Shown one piece after another: positions 10,093 through 17,797 of a stretch of 64,000 nt of DNA; within the stretch, counting starts at the first letter, position 1; each line of letters begins with the position of its first letter. Both the position numbers and the translations under genes were made by a program. Location: the NCBI RefSeq assembly GCF_005405185.1, contig NZ_BJDO01000001.1:60139-124138 (forward strand), written 5' to 3'. This stretch comes from Secundilactobacillus hailunensis. Its GTDB lineage: Bacteria > Bacillota > Bacilli > Lactobacillales > Lactobacillaceae. The notes under the pieces are model-generated. The model saw only the letters and a list, made by a program, of their open reading frames with translations, was not told the DNA's origin and ran no database searches.

Positions 10093-10413
10093 TTAAACTT
10101 GAGATAAGAAGTAAATGCCTAGGATCAGAAACAGCGCTGCTTCAAAACTCATGGCAAGTTTTGGCAGCCAATTTCGACTGACTTTAGTGATTTTTCCAGC
10201 CCGTTTTTGTGCACTGGCAATCACTGCGCCTAATCCCCACTGCATCAGTATGATCACCAACATTGCTATTAATACGCTACCAGTCAGAAATTGAAAATGA
10301 GAATCAACCATTTTAAATAACAGCGTGACCAGTGCCACCAATGCGCTGCCCTGAACCACTAATTGCGTGCTGAAAAGGTGGCGCTGCCGCGGTGTAAATT
10401 GATTACCAGACAT
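10093..10413 (-). CDS. Small membrane protein of unknown function
   Basis: 106 residues from the ATG at 10413, with AAAGGAAG about 8 bases upstream; the GTG three codons earlier overlaps that site. Three hydrophobic segments are visible: about residues 18-35, 44-65 and 86-104. The basic loop between the second and third (QKRAGKITKVSRNWLPK) is probably cytoplasmic. No family was recognised. Confidence 0.65.
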   Translation of the reverse strand: MSGNQFTPRQRHLFSTQLVVQGSALVALVTLLFKMVDSHFQFLTGSVLIAMLVIILMQWGLGAVIASAQKRAGKITKVSRNWLPKLAMSFEAALFLILGIYFLSQV

Positions 10414-10492
10414 CTCTGTCACTTCCTTTAGTTAAACCTGTTAACCTCAGAATACAGGTTCAAGTGACAGAACTCAAGAATTTCAATGACAC

Positions 10493-10537
10493 AAAAAAGC
10501 GTTCACGTCAGCTAACTGCTAACATGAACGCTTTTTT
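10493..10537 (-). terminator. Terminator of rplS
   Basis: AAAAAAGCGTTCA... / TGAACGCTTTTTT, with a 12-pair stem on the minus strand including wobble pairs and a T6 tail, 16 bases after rplS. Confidence 0.88.
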
Positions 10538-10552
10538 AACAGAAACGGTCGA

Positions 10553-10915
10553 CTACTTACGAGGACGACGAGCTTCTGGGATACGAGCTGCTTTACCGTT
10601 TAATGCACGGATGTAGTAAAGTTTAGCACGACGTACACGGCCGTAACGGATAACTTCCACTTGGGCAACACGTGGTGAGTGAACGGGGAAAGTCCGTTCA
10701 ACACCAACACCGTTAGAAATCTTACGAACAGTATACATTGATTGGATACCAGTACCGTGACGTTTAATCACGACACCTTCAAACAATTGGATACGTTCGT
10801 GAGTTCCTTCAACAACCTTGGCGTGAACACGAATGGTATCCCCAGGGCGGAAGTCAGGAATATCTGTCCGTAATTGATCCTTGTTGATCTTTTCGATTAA
10901 TTGGTTTTGGCGCAT
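10553..10915 (-). CDS. rplS: 50S ribosomal protein L19
   Basis: 120 residues from the ATG at 10915, which has AAGGAG nine bases upstream; an upstream in-frame TTG contains that site and is rejected. L19 motifs are visible: [40 protein letters not shown] and a basic tail. It sits at the 30S-50S interface. It follows trmD as in most Firmicutes but has its own promoter and a leader hairpin. Confidence 0.98.
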   Translation of the reverse strand: MRQNQLIEKINKDQLRTDIPDFRPGDTIRVHAKVVEGTHERIQLFEGVVIKRHGTGIQSMYTVRKISNGVGVERTFPVHSPRVAQVEVIRYGRVRRAKLYYIRALNGKAARIPEARRPRK

Positions 10916-10934
10916 ATTGTTTCTCTCCTTCAAT

Positions 10935-10969
10935 CAACATTCATACTCATTCTCGACAGCGGAATGTTG
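10935..10969 (-). promoter_or_regulatory. rplS leader hairpin (possible L19 leader)
   Basis: In the 5' untranslated region of rplS, CAACATTC (10935-10942) pairs with GAATGTTG (10962-10969). Position and shape suit an autoregulatory r-protein leader such as the L19 leader of Firmicutes, but no covariance model could be run. Confidence 0.4.
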
Positions 10970-10996
10970 TTAATTGTGGCTAAACAGCCAGTTACT

Positions 10997-11025
10997 AGAA
11001 TATCATATCTAAATACCTGAGTAAA
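10997..11025 (-). promoter_or_regulatory. Promoter of rplS
   Basis: Minus strand TTTACT (11020-11025), 17-base spacer, TATTCT (10997-11002), just downstream of trmD, so rplS can be expressed apart from the rpsP operon. Confidence 0.55.
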
Positions 11026-11041
11026 GGTTTATTTATAATTA

Positions 11042-11794
11042 CTACTGGTTATCATCTAAATCAATCTGAATATCGCGTAATTTGCGCTTTTGATCGCCAG
11101 TCAGGTCTAATTTCTCCAATAGATCTGGCCGTCTGAGCAGCGTGCGTTTCAGCGACTGAATCTCCCGCCATTCATCGATTTTCTGATGGTTGCCGGAGAT
11201 CAGCACATCGGGTACCTTCATGCCCCGAAAATCAGCTGGCCGCGTGTATTGCGGGTATTCCAGCAAACCAGTCGAAAACGAGTCGCCGGGAGCAGATTCT
11301 TCGTTGCCTAATACTCCGGGTAACAACCGGGAAATGGCATCGATCATCACCATGGCCGGCAACTCCCCGCCAGTTAAGACGTAATCGCCCATGGAAATCT
11401 CATCCGTAACTAAGGTTCGAATCCGTTCATCGTAGCCTTCATAATGGCCGCAAATAAACGTCAGGTGGTCTTCATGAGCAAAGTTTTCGGCAACCTTTTG
11501 CGTAAAGGGTACCCCAGCTGGGTCCATTAAAATAACCCGGCCTTTTTCATGGCCTAAGTCTTGCGCCTTTTTCTGCGTTGCTGCCATGGCATCAAACAGC
11601 GGTTGGGCTTGCAATAGCATTCCCGCGCCGCCACCGAAGGGATAGTCATCTACGTTGCCATGCTTGTTGGTAGAATATTGACGAAAATCAGTTACTTCAA
11701 CTTCCAGCTCATCGCGATCCAAGGCCTTGCCGACAATCGAGTCGTGCAGCGGACCGAACATATCTGGAAATAAACTAAGTACATCGATTCGCAT
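11042..11794 (-). CDS. trmD: tRNA (guanine-37-N1) methyltransferase
   Basis: 250 residues, the usual TrmD length. It methylates G37 of tRNAs with a G36 to prevent +1 slippage. The SPOUT trefoil-knot motifs are clear: [12 protein letters not shown] near residue 54, [11 protein letters not shown] near 115 and [19 protein letters not shown] near 135, then [11 protein letters not shown]. The start overlaps the rimM stop (TAATG), implying translational coupling within rpsP-khpA-rimM-trmD. Confidence 0.98.
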   Translation of the reverse strand: MRIDVLSLFPDMFGPLHDSIVGKALDRDELEVEVTDFRQYSTNKHGNVDDYPFGGGAGMLLQAQPLFDAMAATQKKAQDLGHEKGRVILMDPAGVPFTQKVAENFAHEDHLTFICGHYEGYDERIRTLVTDEISMGDYVLTGGELPAMVMIDAISRLLPGVLGNEESAPGDSFSTGLLEYPQYTRPADFRGMKVPDVLISGNHQKIDEWREIQSLKRTLLRRPDLLEKLDLTGDQKRKLRDIQIDLDDNQ

Positions 11795-12315
11795 TACTCC
11801 AAGCCCTCCATCAGTTCGACAATCACCTGTCCAGCTGACAGATCGATTTTTTTAACCACTTGGTCGATCACGGGTAACAGCAGATCATCCTTACCAGGTC
11901 GGGCCACCACCCAAACATCGTTAGCACCAGGTGCCATAATTTCTTTAATGGTACCGATTTTCTTGCCGTCTTCAGTGACCACGTTGAGGCCAATTATCTG
12001 ATGATAGTAATATTGACCATCATCTAAATCCTTATCACTAAGATCTTCTTCTGCAACTTTCAAAATCAGACCCTTATACTTTAAAACATCGTTGATATTG
12101 TCATAGCCGGCCAGCGTAATGAGGATAAACCCCTTGTGCTGACGCGCACTGTTGATCGTAATCGTGCCAATTGGTTTTTGATCCTGGTCGTTTTTAAAGA
12201 GCGCTAACTGGCTGCCCTTCTTAAACCGCTGTTTGGGAAAATCGGTTTCGGCAACCACGCGCAGTTCACCACGAATGCCGTGGGTGTTAACAATGGTTCC
12301 AACTTTATAGTACAT
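11794..12315 (-). CDS. rimM: Ribosome maturation factor RimM
   Basis: 173 residues. The N-terminal half has the RimM barrel start ([18 protein letters not shown]) and the C-terminal half the PRC-barrel with [17 protein letters not shown] and [15 protein letters not shown]. It assists 30S head maturation with S19. Its stop overlaps the trmD start. Confidence 0.97.
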   Translation of the reverse strand: MYYKVGTIVNTHGIRGELRVVAETDFPKQRFKKGSQLALFKNDQDQKPIGTITINSARQHKGFILITLAGYDNINDVLKYKGLILKVAEEDLSDKDLDDGQYYYHQIIGLNVVTEDGKKIGTIKEIMAPGANDVWVVARPGKDDLLLPVIDQVVKKIDLSAGQVIVELMEGLE

Positions 12316-12366
12316 TTAGGCACCTGCCTTCCACTTGATAATTTATCTACGAGAATAAAGAGTAAC

Positions 12367-12405
12367 AAAAAAGCCCCCGAGACATGAGTCTCATTTGGGA
12401 GCTTT
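12367..12405 (-). terminator. Terminator/attenuator overlapping the khpA 3' end
   Basis: On the minus strand AAAGCTCCC...GAGAC-TCAT-GTCTC-GGGGGCTTTTTT. The left arm contains the last codons and TGA stop (12391-12393) of khpA. It lies inside the rpsP-khpA-rimM-trmD run, so it probably lowers rather than abolishes downstream transcription. Confidence 0.7.
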
Positions 12406-12648
12406 AGACTCATCGTTAATGACAAGTCGCACACGCTTGGGATCATTGATCCGTACGCTATATACGATTGTGCGAATTGCAGAAGCAACGTGCCCCCGCT
12501 TACCAATTACACGACCCACATCGTCACCGGCAACCGTTAAGTGATACTCGTAAAACCGATCAGTTTCAACGCGCTTGATCTCAATGGCTTCTGGATGTTC
12601 AACTAGGGGTGTTACAATCGTGGTAATTAATTTTTTAAAGTCAGTCAT
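12391..12648 (-). CDS. khpA: KH-domain RNA-binding protein KhpA (YlqC)
   Basis: 85 residues, close to the 75-85 typical of KhpA. A single KH domain with GRVIGKRGHVASAIRTIV carries the GxxG RNA-binding loop (GKRG). KhpA pairs with KhpB/EloR in Gram-positive bacteria and affects elongation and cell size. It follows rpsP by 9 bases, the normal position. Its stop lies inside a terminator-like stem. Confidence 0.92.
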   Translation of the reverse strand: MTDFKKLITTIVTPLVEHPEAIEIKRVETDRFYEYHLTVAGDDVGRVIGKRGHVASAIRTIVYSVRINDPKRVRLVINDESKAPK

Positions 12649-12657
12649 GACTGATCA

Positions 12658-12933
12658 CTACTTTTTTGAAAACTTAGCTTCGTGATACTTCTTCATGATA
12701 CCTGCTTGGGAAAGTAATGTCCGAACAGTATCTGAAGGTTGGGCACCGTTGTTTAACCAGTTCATGATACTCTCTTCTTCAAGTTCAACTTGAGCTGGTT
12801 CTACAAGTGGGTTATAAGTCCCAACTTTTTCGATGAAACGGCCATCACGAGGACTCCGTGAGTCCGCAACAACAATACGGTAGAATGGGCGCTTCTTAGA
12901 ACCCATTCGCTTTAAACGAATCTTTACTGACAT
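12658..12933 (-). CDS. rpsP: 30S ribosomal protein S16
   Basis: 91 residues from the ATG at 12933, which has AGGAGG eight bases upstream; the GTG at 12942 abuts the ribosome site. [20 protein letters not shown] and [20 protein letters not shown] are diagnostic. First gene of the rpsP-khpA-rimM-trmD operon, with a good promoter upstream. Confidence 0.98.
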   Translation of the reverse strand: MSVKIRLKRMGSKKRPFYRIVVADSRSPRDGRFIEKVGTYNPLVEPAQVELEEESIMNWLNNGAQPSDTVRTLLSQAGIMKKYHEAKFSKK

Positions 12934-12969
12934 GCATGACACCTCCTGTTAATTCTTTCAACGATAAAT

Positions 12970-12998
12970 AATATACCAGTTATCTAGTGGGTTGTAAA
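12970..12998 (-). promoter_or_regulatory. Promoter of the rpsP operon
   Basis: Minus strand TTTACA (12993-12998), 17-base spacer ending in TGG, TATATT (12970-12975). It separates rpsP from the upstream MoxR-VWA operon. Confidence 0.7.
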
Positions 12999-13076
12999 GG
13001 TTTTTTTCTTTACACCTTGAAACAATGTGGCTGTAAGCCTGAATAACCTTTTTAAATTTAATCACGCAAAATAATT

Positions 13077-13364
13077 TCACTTAAAGGGTTGCAGTAAAAA
13101 TTCCCGGCTGCCCGGCGCAAAATCAGCTTGATGCTGATGAATAAATGCCATGACACTGCCATAATCGCTGGGATCCGCAAACTGGTGATCAGTTTGAACG
13201 GCCTGCAGCGACAGTGCAAATTGTAAATCGTCAACCGTCATGAACTGTCTGGCTAACGGGTTTTCGTCGTTTACGCGCTGCCAGTCATTTTTCAAAATAC
13301 TTTGTGCCCGCTTAAACGGCAGATCTTGCTGGATCACGGCACGTAATTGCTGTCCTGTCAGCAT
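13077..13364 (-). CDS. 95-residue protein of unknown function in the MoxR-VWA operon
   Basis: Starts MLTGQQLRAV at 13364 with GAAAGGAAG upstream, 3 bases after the VWA gene, so it is co-transcribed and probably coupled. It is soluble and looks mainly helical, with no membrane segment, Cys cluster or recognised motif. Residues about 41-50 (FMTVDDLQFA) and 66-76 resemble amphipathic helices. The gene is probably real because of spacing, ribosome site and codon use. A role as partner of the ATPase or VWA protein is inference from position. Confidence 0.7.
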   Translation of the reverse strand: MLTGQQLRAVIQQDLPFKRAQSILKNDWQRVNDENPLARQFMTVDDLQFALSLQAVQTDHQFADPSDYGSVMAFIHQHQADFAPGSREFLLQPFK

Positions 13365-13367
13365 AAG

Positions 13368-14618
13368 CTACTTCCTTTCACGAATCACGGTGACCATTCC
13401 AATGGCTTTTTTAACCGACAGATCAGCCTTGGTGGTCGTTAAACCCCAGATCAAATTGGTTAATCCATGCGTATCCACCGCATCTTCACCATGCCCATCG
13501 GTTAGAATCAGTACCAGCGCATTACTATCGTTAGCACCCCGTTTAAGTAACCAATCAAAAATCGGCTGGTAAGCAGTCCCGCCGCCAGCAACCCGCTGAA
13601 AGATCACTTGGTTGCCGTGCGAAACGGATTGCTGCCGGTCATCATACACAACCGCGTCAAACGGAATTATCGTTATTTTATCACGATAGCGCTTTAATAG
13701 CTGGACAATCTGTCCGAGAATGTTTTGGACTTCATCATCCGTCATGGAACCGGATTGGTCCACAAATAAAAACAACTGGCGGGTCGCCGCTCTAGTCACC
13801 CCTGGTAATTCCAGTCGGTATGGCTGCCGGCGGTTAAACCGGTTAAACGCCGGTTCCTGTAATTTTCGCGGTCCGTTTAGACCAACCATGACGAGTTTGC
13901 GCCAGTCCAAGCCCAATTTTATTGGTCGCCGATTCAGCCGGTGTTGTAATCGAGTCGGTATTAAGCCCCGCTGCTTGGTCGGGGTCTCCTGCCAAGAACT
14001 CACTACCAGTTGATCTAACTGTAATTGCGCCTCTTGATCCAGTTTCTGCCAACCAACGTGAGTTTCCGGTGACTGGCCCAGCATTTTTTTGACCTGTTGT
14101 ACCTTGGTTCCATCTTGATCTTTTTTTAAGACTAGTTTCAATTGCGCCAAATATTCTGCCGATCCCAGATCAGCCGCTAAATGCAACCCTAATTTAAAAT
14201 TAACCTGCTGGCGCGTGACAGCCCCTGGATATAGCGGATGCAGGTGGTCGTTGATCGCCATATCCGTTGCTAATTGAACCAGCTGGTCCGCACCTTGTCC
14301 TGCGTAACGCTGAGGGTGCTGCCAAGCTAAATGGCTCACCACGTGTTCCACTAGACTCAACAGGTCTTCGTCCGAACGCACCATCTCATTTAAGCGCTGT
14401 GGGTTAATTAACAAGGCTGGCCGCTTAGCTGTGGTAAGCGCAATGGCTACTGGCAGCTGCGGATCAACCCGTTTATCTAGACGTAGCAGTAACTCACCGT
14501 AAAAGCGCTGAGAATTTAGCAGCTGACTGGTAACAGCTGCAAACAGTCTTTGAGTCTGCTGCTGGGTTTTTTTCGGCTCTTTTTGGGTCGCCAAGTCGTT
14601 TAACTGCGAATGAAACAT
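13368..14618 (-). CDS. VWA-domain protein with DUF2201-like metallopeptidase-derived N-terminus
   Basis: 416 residues from the ATG at 14618 (AGAAGG eight bases upstream). The C-terminal about 130 residues are a von Willebrand A domain with MIDAS motif DQSGSM and ILTDGHGED. The N-terminal part resembles the DUF2201 zincin-like domain found before VWA domains, with EHVVSHLAWQHP at 91-102 and QLATDMAINDHL after it. The zincin HExxH would be at 92-96, but here it reads HVVSH: the two His are kept and the catalytic Glu is Val, so proteolysis is unlikely. It lies 15 bases after the MoxR ATPase gene, a known functional pairing in which the ATPase remodels or loads metal through a VWA protein. Confidence 0.85.
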   Translation of the reverse strand: MFHSQLNDLATQKEPKKTQQQTQRLFAAVTSQLLNSQRFYGELLLRLDKRVDPQLPVAIALTTAKRPALLINPQRLNEMVRSDEDLLSLVEHVVSHLAWQHPQRYAGQGADQLVQLATDMAINDHLHPLYPGAVTRQQVNFKLGLHLAADLGSAEYLAQLKLVLKKDQDGTKVQQVKKMLGQSPETHVGWQKLDQEAQLQLDQLVVSSWQETPTKQRGLIPTRLQHRLNRRPIKLGLDWRKLVMVGLNGPRKLQEPAFNRFNRRQPYRLELPGVTRAATRQLFLFVDQSGSMTDDEVQNILGQIVQLLKRYRDKITIIPFDAVVYDDRQQSVSHGNQVIFQRVAGGGTAYQPIFDWLLKRGANDSNALVLILTDGHGEDAVDTHGLTNLIWGLTTTKADLSVKKAIGMVTVIRERK

Positions 14619-14633
14619 CAACTAGGCCTTCTT

Positions 14634-15791
14634 TTAGTTAACGTCATTTTTCAATCCAATCGCCGTCAGCTGATCGTACAGCTGCTTAACGACCGGATGC
14701 TGCTGAGCTGCCTCATAAAGCTGTTCCAACAAATTAGGCACTTCGGCGAGTTTCAGTGCCACCGCAAACTGACCGTCCACCGGCATCAAATTTAACAGCG
14801 TGGTAAACCGCGCGGCATAGGTTTCCTTAGTCAGTGGAAATTCACCGGCCTGCTGAATCAAACTGTTCATGATCGACTGCTGCTGGTCAATGCCAGCTTC
14901 ATTAAAAATCTGGGTCACTGTCGGGTCTAATAGATCGCCAGTATAGATTTCTTGTGCGCTGAGGCCCACCTGCTGCTGACGGACGAACTGTTCGAAGCTG
15001 CGAGCCACCGTGACCCCAAGATCACCTTGAAGCAGGTCTAAGCGCAATTTTGACTGCTGATCAGCAGGTAATTGATTAAGTTCTTGTAAGTTACGCGACA
15101 CGCGCTGCCAAGCTCGAGGTGTGGGATAGAGATCATCATCGTGGTCAGCCGGAGCCAGTTGCTGTGGATTTTCTTCAATATACCGGCGCACGCTTTTAAC
15201 GATGTTGCCCGGACCTTGCGCCCACTGCAGCCAATCCGCTGTATCAGCCCGCATCACTAGGCGCACGGTCCGGTCATTAATGGCGGCGTCTCCCACCGTC
15301 ACACCATAGTCGCTGGTTTCAAACCCCGTCATGGTCGCGTCAGGATTTTCAGCTAACACCATGCGGACTTGATCAGGCAGCCGCAAGGAATTGATCTGCC
15401 GCTGAAGTACCAGGTTCATTAACTCACTTTGCACCGCCTGCGTACCGCGATTAAACTCATCCAAAAACCAAATGATCGACTGCTGCGGATGCGCTTCGGC
15501 CCACTGAATAATTTCAATCAGGGTATGGGTATAACCAAACTTAACGTCGGCTAATTCACCATACTGCGAAGTTTTCACAAATGCCGCATCCGTCATGGGC
15601 GGTACTGGGATGGCCAGATCACCTTTTTCAGATAGGCTGACCACAGTTGTAAACAGTTTGGCATTCATTTTCGCCGCAACCGTTTGAATTAATGCTGACT
15701 TGCCAATTCCGGCCTCACCAACCACGGCTGGTACGTTACCAGCTTTGATCACCACCGGAATGGCTGTTACTAATTCTTGAAACGATAACAT
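14634..15791 (-). CDS. MoxR-family AAA+ ATPase
   Basis: 385 residues. Walker A is GEAGIGKSA (25-33), Walker B WFLDEFNR (109-116), and a sensor-like TPRAWQRVSRNL follows near residue 195, all as in MoxR-type AAA+ chaperones. These ATPases act with VWA proteins to mature or insert cofactors into targets; the target here is unknown. First gene of a three-gene operon inserted between ffh and rpsP, which are neighbours in many Firmicutes. Confidence 0.88.
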   Translation of the reverse strand: MLSFQELVTAIPVVIKAGNVPAVVGEAGIGKSALIQTVAAKMNAKLFTTVVSLSEKGDLAIPVPPMTDAAFVKTSQYGELADVKFGYTHTLIEIIQWAEAHPQQSIIWFLDEFNRGTQAVQSELMNLVLQRQINSLRLPDQVRMVLAENPDATMTGFETSDYGVTVGDAAINDRTVRLVMRADTADWLQWAQGPGNIVKSVRRYIEENPQQLAPADHDDDLYPTPRAWQRVSRNLQELNQLPADQQSKLRLDLLQGDLGVTVARSFEQFVRQQQVGLSAQEIYTGDLLDPTVTQIFNEAGIDQQQSIMNSLIQQAGEFPLTKETYAARFTTLLNLMPVDGQFAVALKLAEVPNLLEQLYEAAQQHPVVKQLYDQLTAIGLKNDVN

Positions 15792-15814
15792 CTATCCGCC
15801 TTCTTCTTATTTCC

Positions 15815-15846
15815 AAAAAAGAGCCCAGGATATGCACCCCCGACTC
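15815..15846 (-). terminator. Probable terminator after ffh
   Basis: Minus strand GAGTCGGGGG...CCTGGGCTC then TTTTTT. An eight- or nine-pair stem with one mismatch, located between ffh and the MoxR operon. Confidence 0.55.
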
Positions 15847-15856
15847 CATAGCTGAC

Positions 15857-17305
15857 TTATTTACGACGCCGCTTTAATTTGTTACGTCGCTTTTTATTTT
15901 TCTTAATGCGCCGAGACATTGACTTCATTGCCATCTGGCCCATTTTGCCGCCCATGGCGTTACCCATGCCGGCATTGTTCATCATGTTTTGCATTCCGGA
16001 CATATTCCCATTAGAAACTTGATTCATCATCTTTTTCATTTGGTTAAACTGCTTGATCATCCGGTTGACTTCTTGAACTGGCCGACCAGAACCAGCTGCA
16101 ATTCGCCGCCGCCGTGATGGATTCAGCACGTCTGGTTCCGTCCGTTCCTGTTCCGTCATCGAGTAGATGACCGCCTTCACGTGTTCCAGATCTTTAGGAT
16201 CCATTTTGGCATTGGCCAAAGCTGGGTTATTCGCCATTCCAGGAATCATCTTCATGATCTGATCCATGGGCCCCATCTTTTGAATCTGCTGCATTTGATC
16301 CAAGAAATCGTTGAAATCAAACGAGTTTTCCCGCATCTTTTCGGTTAATTCCTGCGCGTGCTTCTCATCAACGTCCTTTTGGGTCTTTTCAATCAGGGAT
16401 AGCATATCCCCCATACCCAGGATTCGTGAAGCCATTCGGTCGGGATGGAAGACGTCCAGATCAGACATCTTTTCACCTTCACCAACAAACTTGATTGGTT
16501 TGCCAGTTACCGCACGAATTGACAGTGCAGCACCACCACGGGTATCACCGTCTAACTTGGTTAAAATGACCCCGGTGACATCGAGTTTCTCATCAAAACC
16601 CTTGGCAGTCGCCACGGCATTTTGACCAGTCATGGCATCCACGACCAGCATAATTTCATCAGGATGGGCTAACTCTTTGATCCGCGCCAGTTCGTCCATC
16701 AGCTGTTCGTCGATCTGCAGCCGACCAGCAGTATCAATAAAGACGTAATCGTTATGGTCAGCTTCGGCTTTAGCCAGCCCTTGACGCACGATTTCCACTG
16801 GGTCAGTGTCCGTTCCCATTTCAAAGACGGGCACGTCGATCTGTTTACCAACGGTCACTAATTGGTCAATAGCGGCTGGCCGGTAAACATCAGCAGCAAT
16901 CATTAACGGACGGGCCTTTTCTTCGGTTTTAAGCCGGTTAGCTAATTTACCGACCGTGGTCGTTTTCCCAGCCCCTTGAAGCCCAGCCATCATAATAACG
17001 GTGGGAATCTTCGGTGACTTATTTAGTGGGACGGCCGTTTCACCCATCGTTTTGGTTAATTCTTCGTCAACGATCTTAACGATTTGCTGGGCGGGGTTTA
17101 AACCTTCCAGTACCTTGGTACCGACTGCTCGGTCACGGACCGTTTTAACGAAATCCTTCACCACGTCAAAGTTAACGTCGGCTTCTAGTAAAGCCAGTCG
17201 AATCTCACGCATGGTGTCGCGTAAGTCGCTTTCAGAAATTTTACCCTTGCCACGAAGTTTCTTCATGGCGTTTTGTAAACGCTCGGTTAGTCCTTCAAAT
17301 GCCAT
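15857..17305 (-). CDS. ffh: Signal recognition particle protein Ffh
   Basis: 482 residues. The GTPase NG domain has GLQGAGKTTTVGKLA (P-loop 108-115), DVYRPAAIDQL, DTAGR and TKLDGDTRGGA. The C-terminal M domain (about 300-482) is Met-rich (MKKMMNQVSNGNMSGM) and ends in a very basic tail. It binds signal peptides on the ribosome with SRP RNA and hands them to FtsY. It follows ylxM by 18 bases. Confidence 0.98.
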   Translation of the reverse strand: MAFEGLTERLQNAMKKLRGKGKISESDLRDTMREIRLALLEADVNFDVVKDFVKTVRDRAVGTKVLEGLNPAQQIVKIVDEELTKTMGETAVPLNKSPKIPTVIMMAGLQGAGKTTTVGKLANRLKTEEKARPLMIAADVYRPAAIDQLVTVGKQIDVPVFEMGTDTDPVEIVRQGLAKAEADHNDYVFIDTAGRLQIDEQLMDELARIKELAHPDEIMLVVDAMTGQNAVATAKGFDEKLDVTGVILTKLDGDTRGGAALSIRAVTGKPIKFVGEGEKMSDLDVFHPDRMASRILGMGDMLSLIEKTQKDVDEKHAQELTEKMRENSFDFNDFLDQMQQIQKMGPMDQIMKMIPGMANNPALANAKMDPKDLEHVKAVIYSMTEQERTEPDVLNPSRRRRIAAGSGRPVQEVNRMIKQFNQMKKMMNQVSNGNMSGMQNMMNNAGMGNAMGGKMGQMAMKSMSRRIKKNKKRRNKLKRRRK

Positions 17306-17323
17306 TTGTTATGCACCTAACTT

Positions 17324-17665
17324 TCATTCTTCTTCAGCCGATTCCAATTGGTGGACCAGCTGGTTAAGTTGTTGATCTTTTGGATAATGTTTTGCGACAT
17401 AGCTCTGAATCTCGTCCGCTAGCTGATTGCGCTGAGTGAACTCTGCCAGCAGATGGAGCTTTTTTTCATAGGTTTCCAGAATTTTTTCAGTCCGTCGAAT
17501 ATTATCATAGACTGCTTGACGGCTGACATTAAAATCCTCCGCAATTTCGCCTAGTGAATAATCATCGCCGTAATAGAGCTGCATGTAATCATTTTGCTTC
17601 TTAGTCAACAGCGGCTGATAAAAGGCAAACAGCGAGTTGATCCGGTTATTTTTTTCAATCTCCAC
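17324..17665 (-). CDS. ylxM: YlxM-family SRP-associated regulator
   Basis: 113 residues, with the sigma-factor-like helix-turn-helix [20 protein letters not shown] typical of YlxM/UPF0122. In streptococci YlxM binds SRP RNA components and modulates the GTPases. Position directly before ffh is the conserved one. Confidence 0.94.
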   Translation of the reverse strand: MEIEKNNRINSLFAFYQPLLTKKQNDYMQLYYGDDYSLGEIAEDFNVSRQAVYDNIRRTEKILETYEKKLHLLAEFTQRNQLADEIQSYVAKHYPKDQQLNQLVHQLESAEEE

Positions 17666-17797
17666 GTTGCCACCTCCATTCGCCTGCAGATAAGTTTAAT
17701 CTAGCCTATTCATTATACCAAATTCTAACTATTACGATAGGGTTTCCTTGGAAAAGTCAAAAAGTCGTTAAGTCCCGATAGACTAACGACCTCTTGT

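Noticed and set aside
12204-12506. Minus-strand 100-codon ORF spanning khpA and rimM
   Set aside because: Lies in another frame of two certain genes and crosses the terminator.
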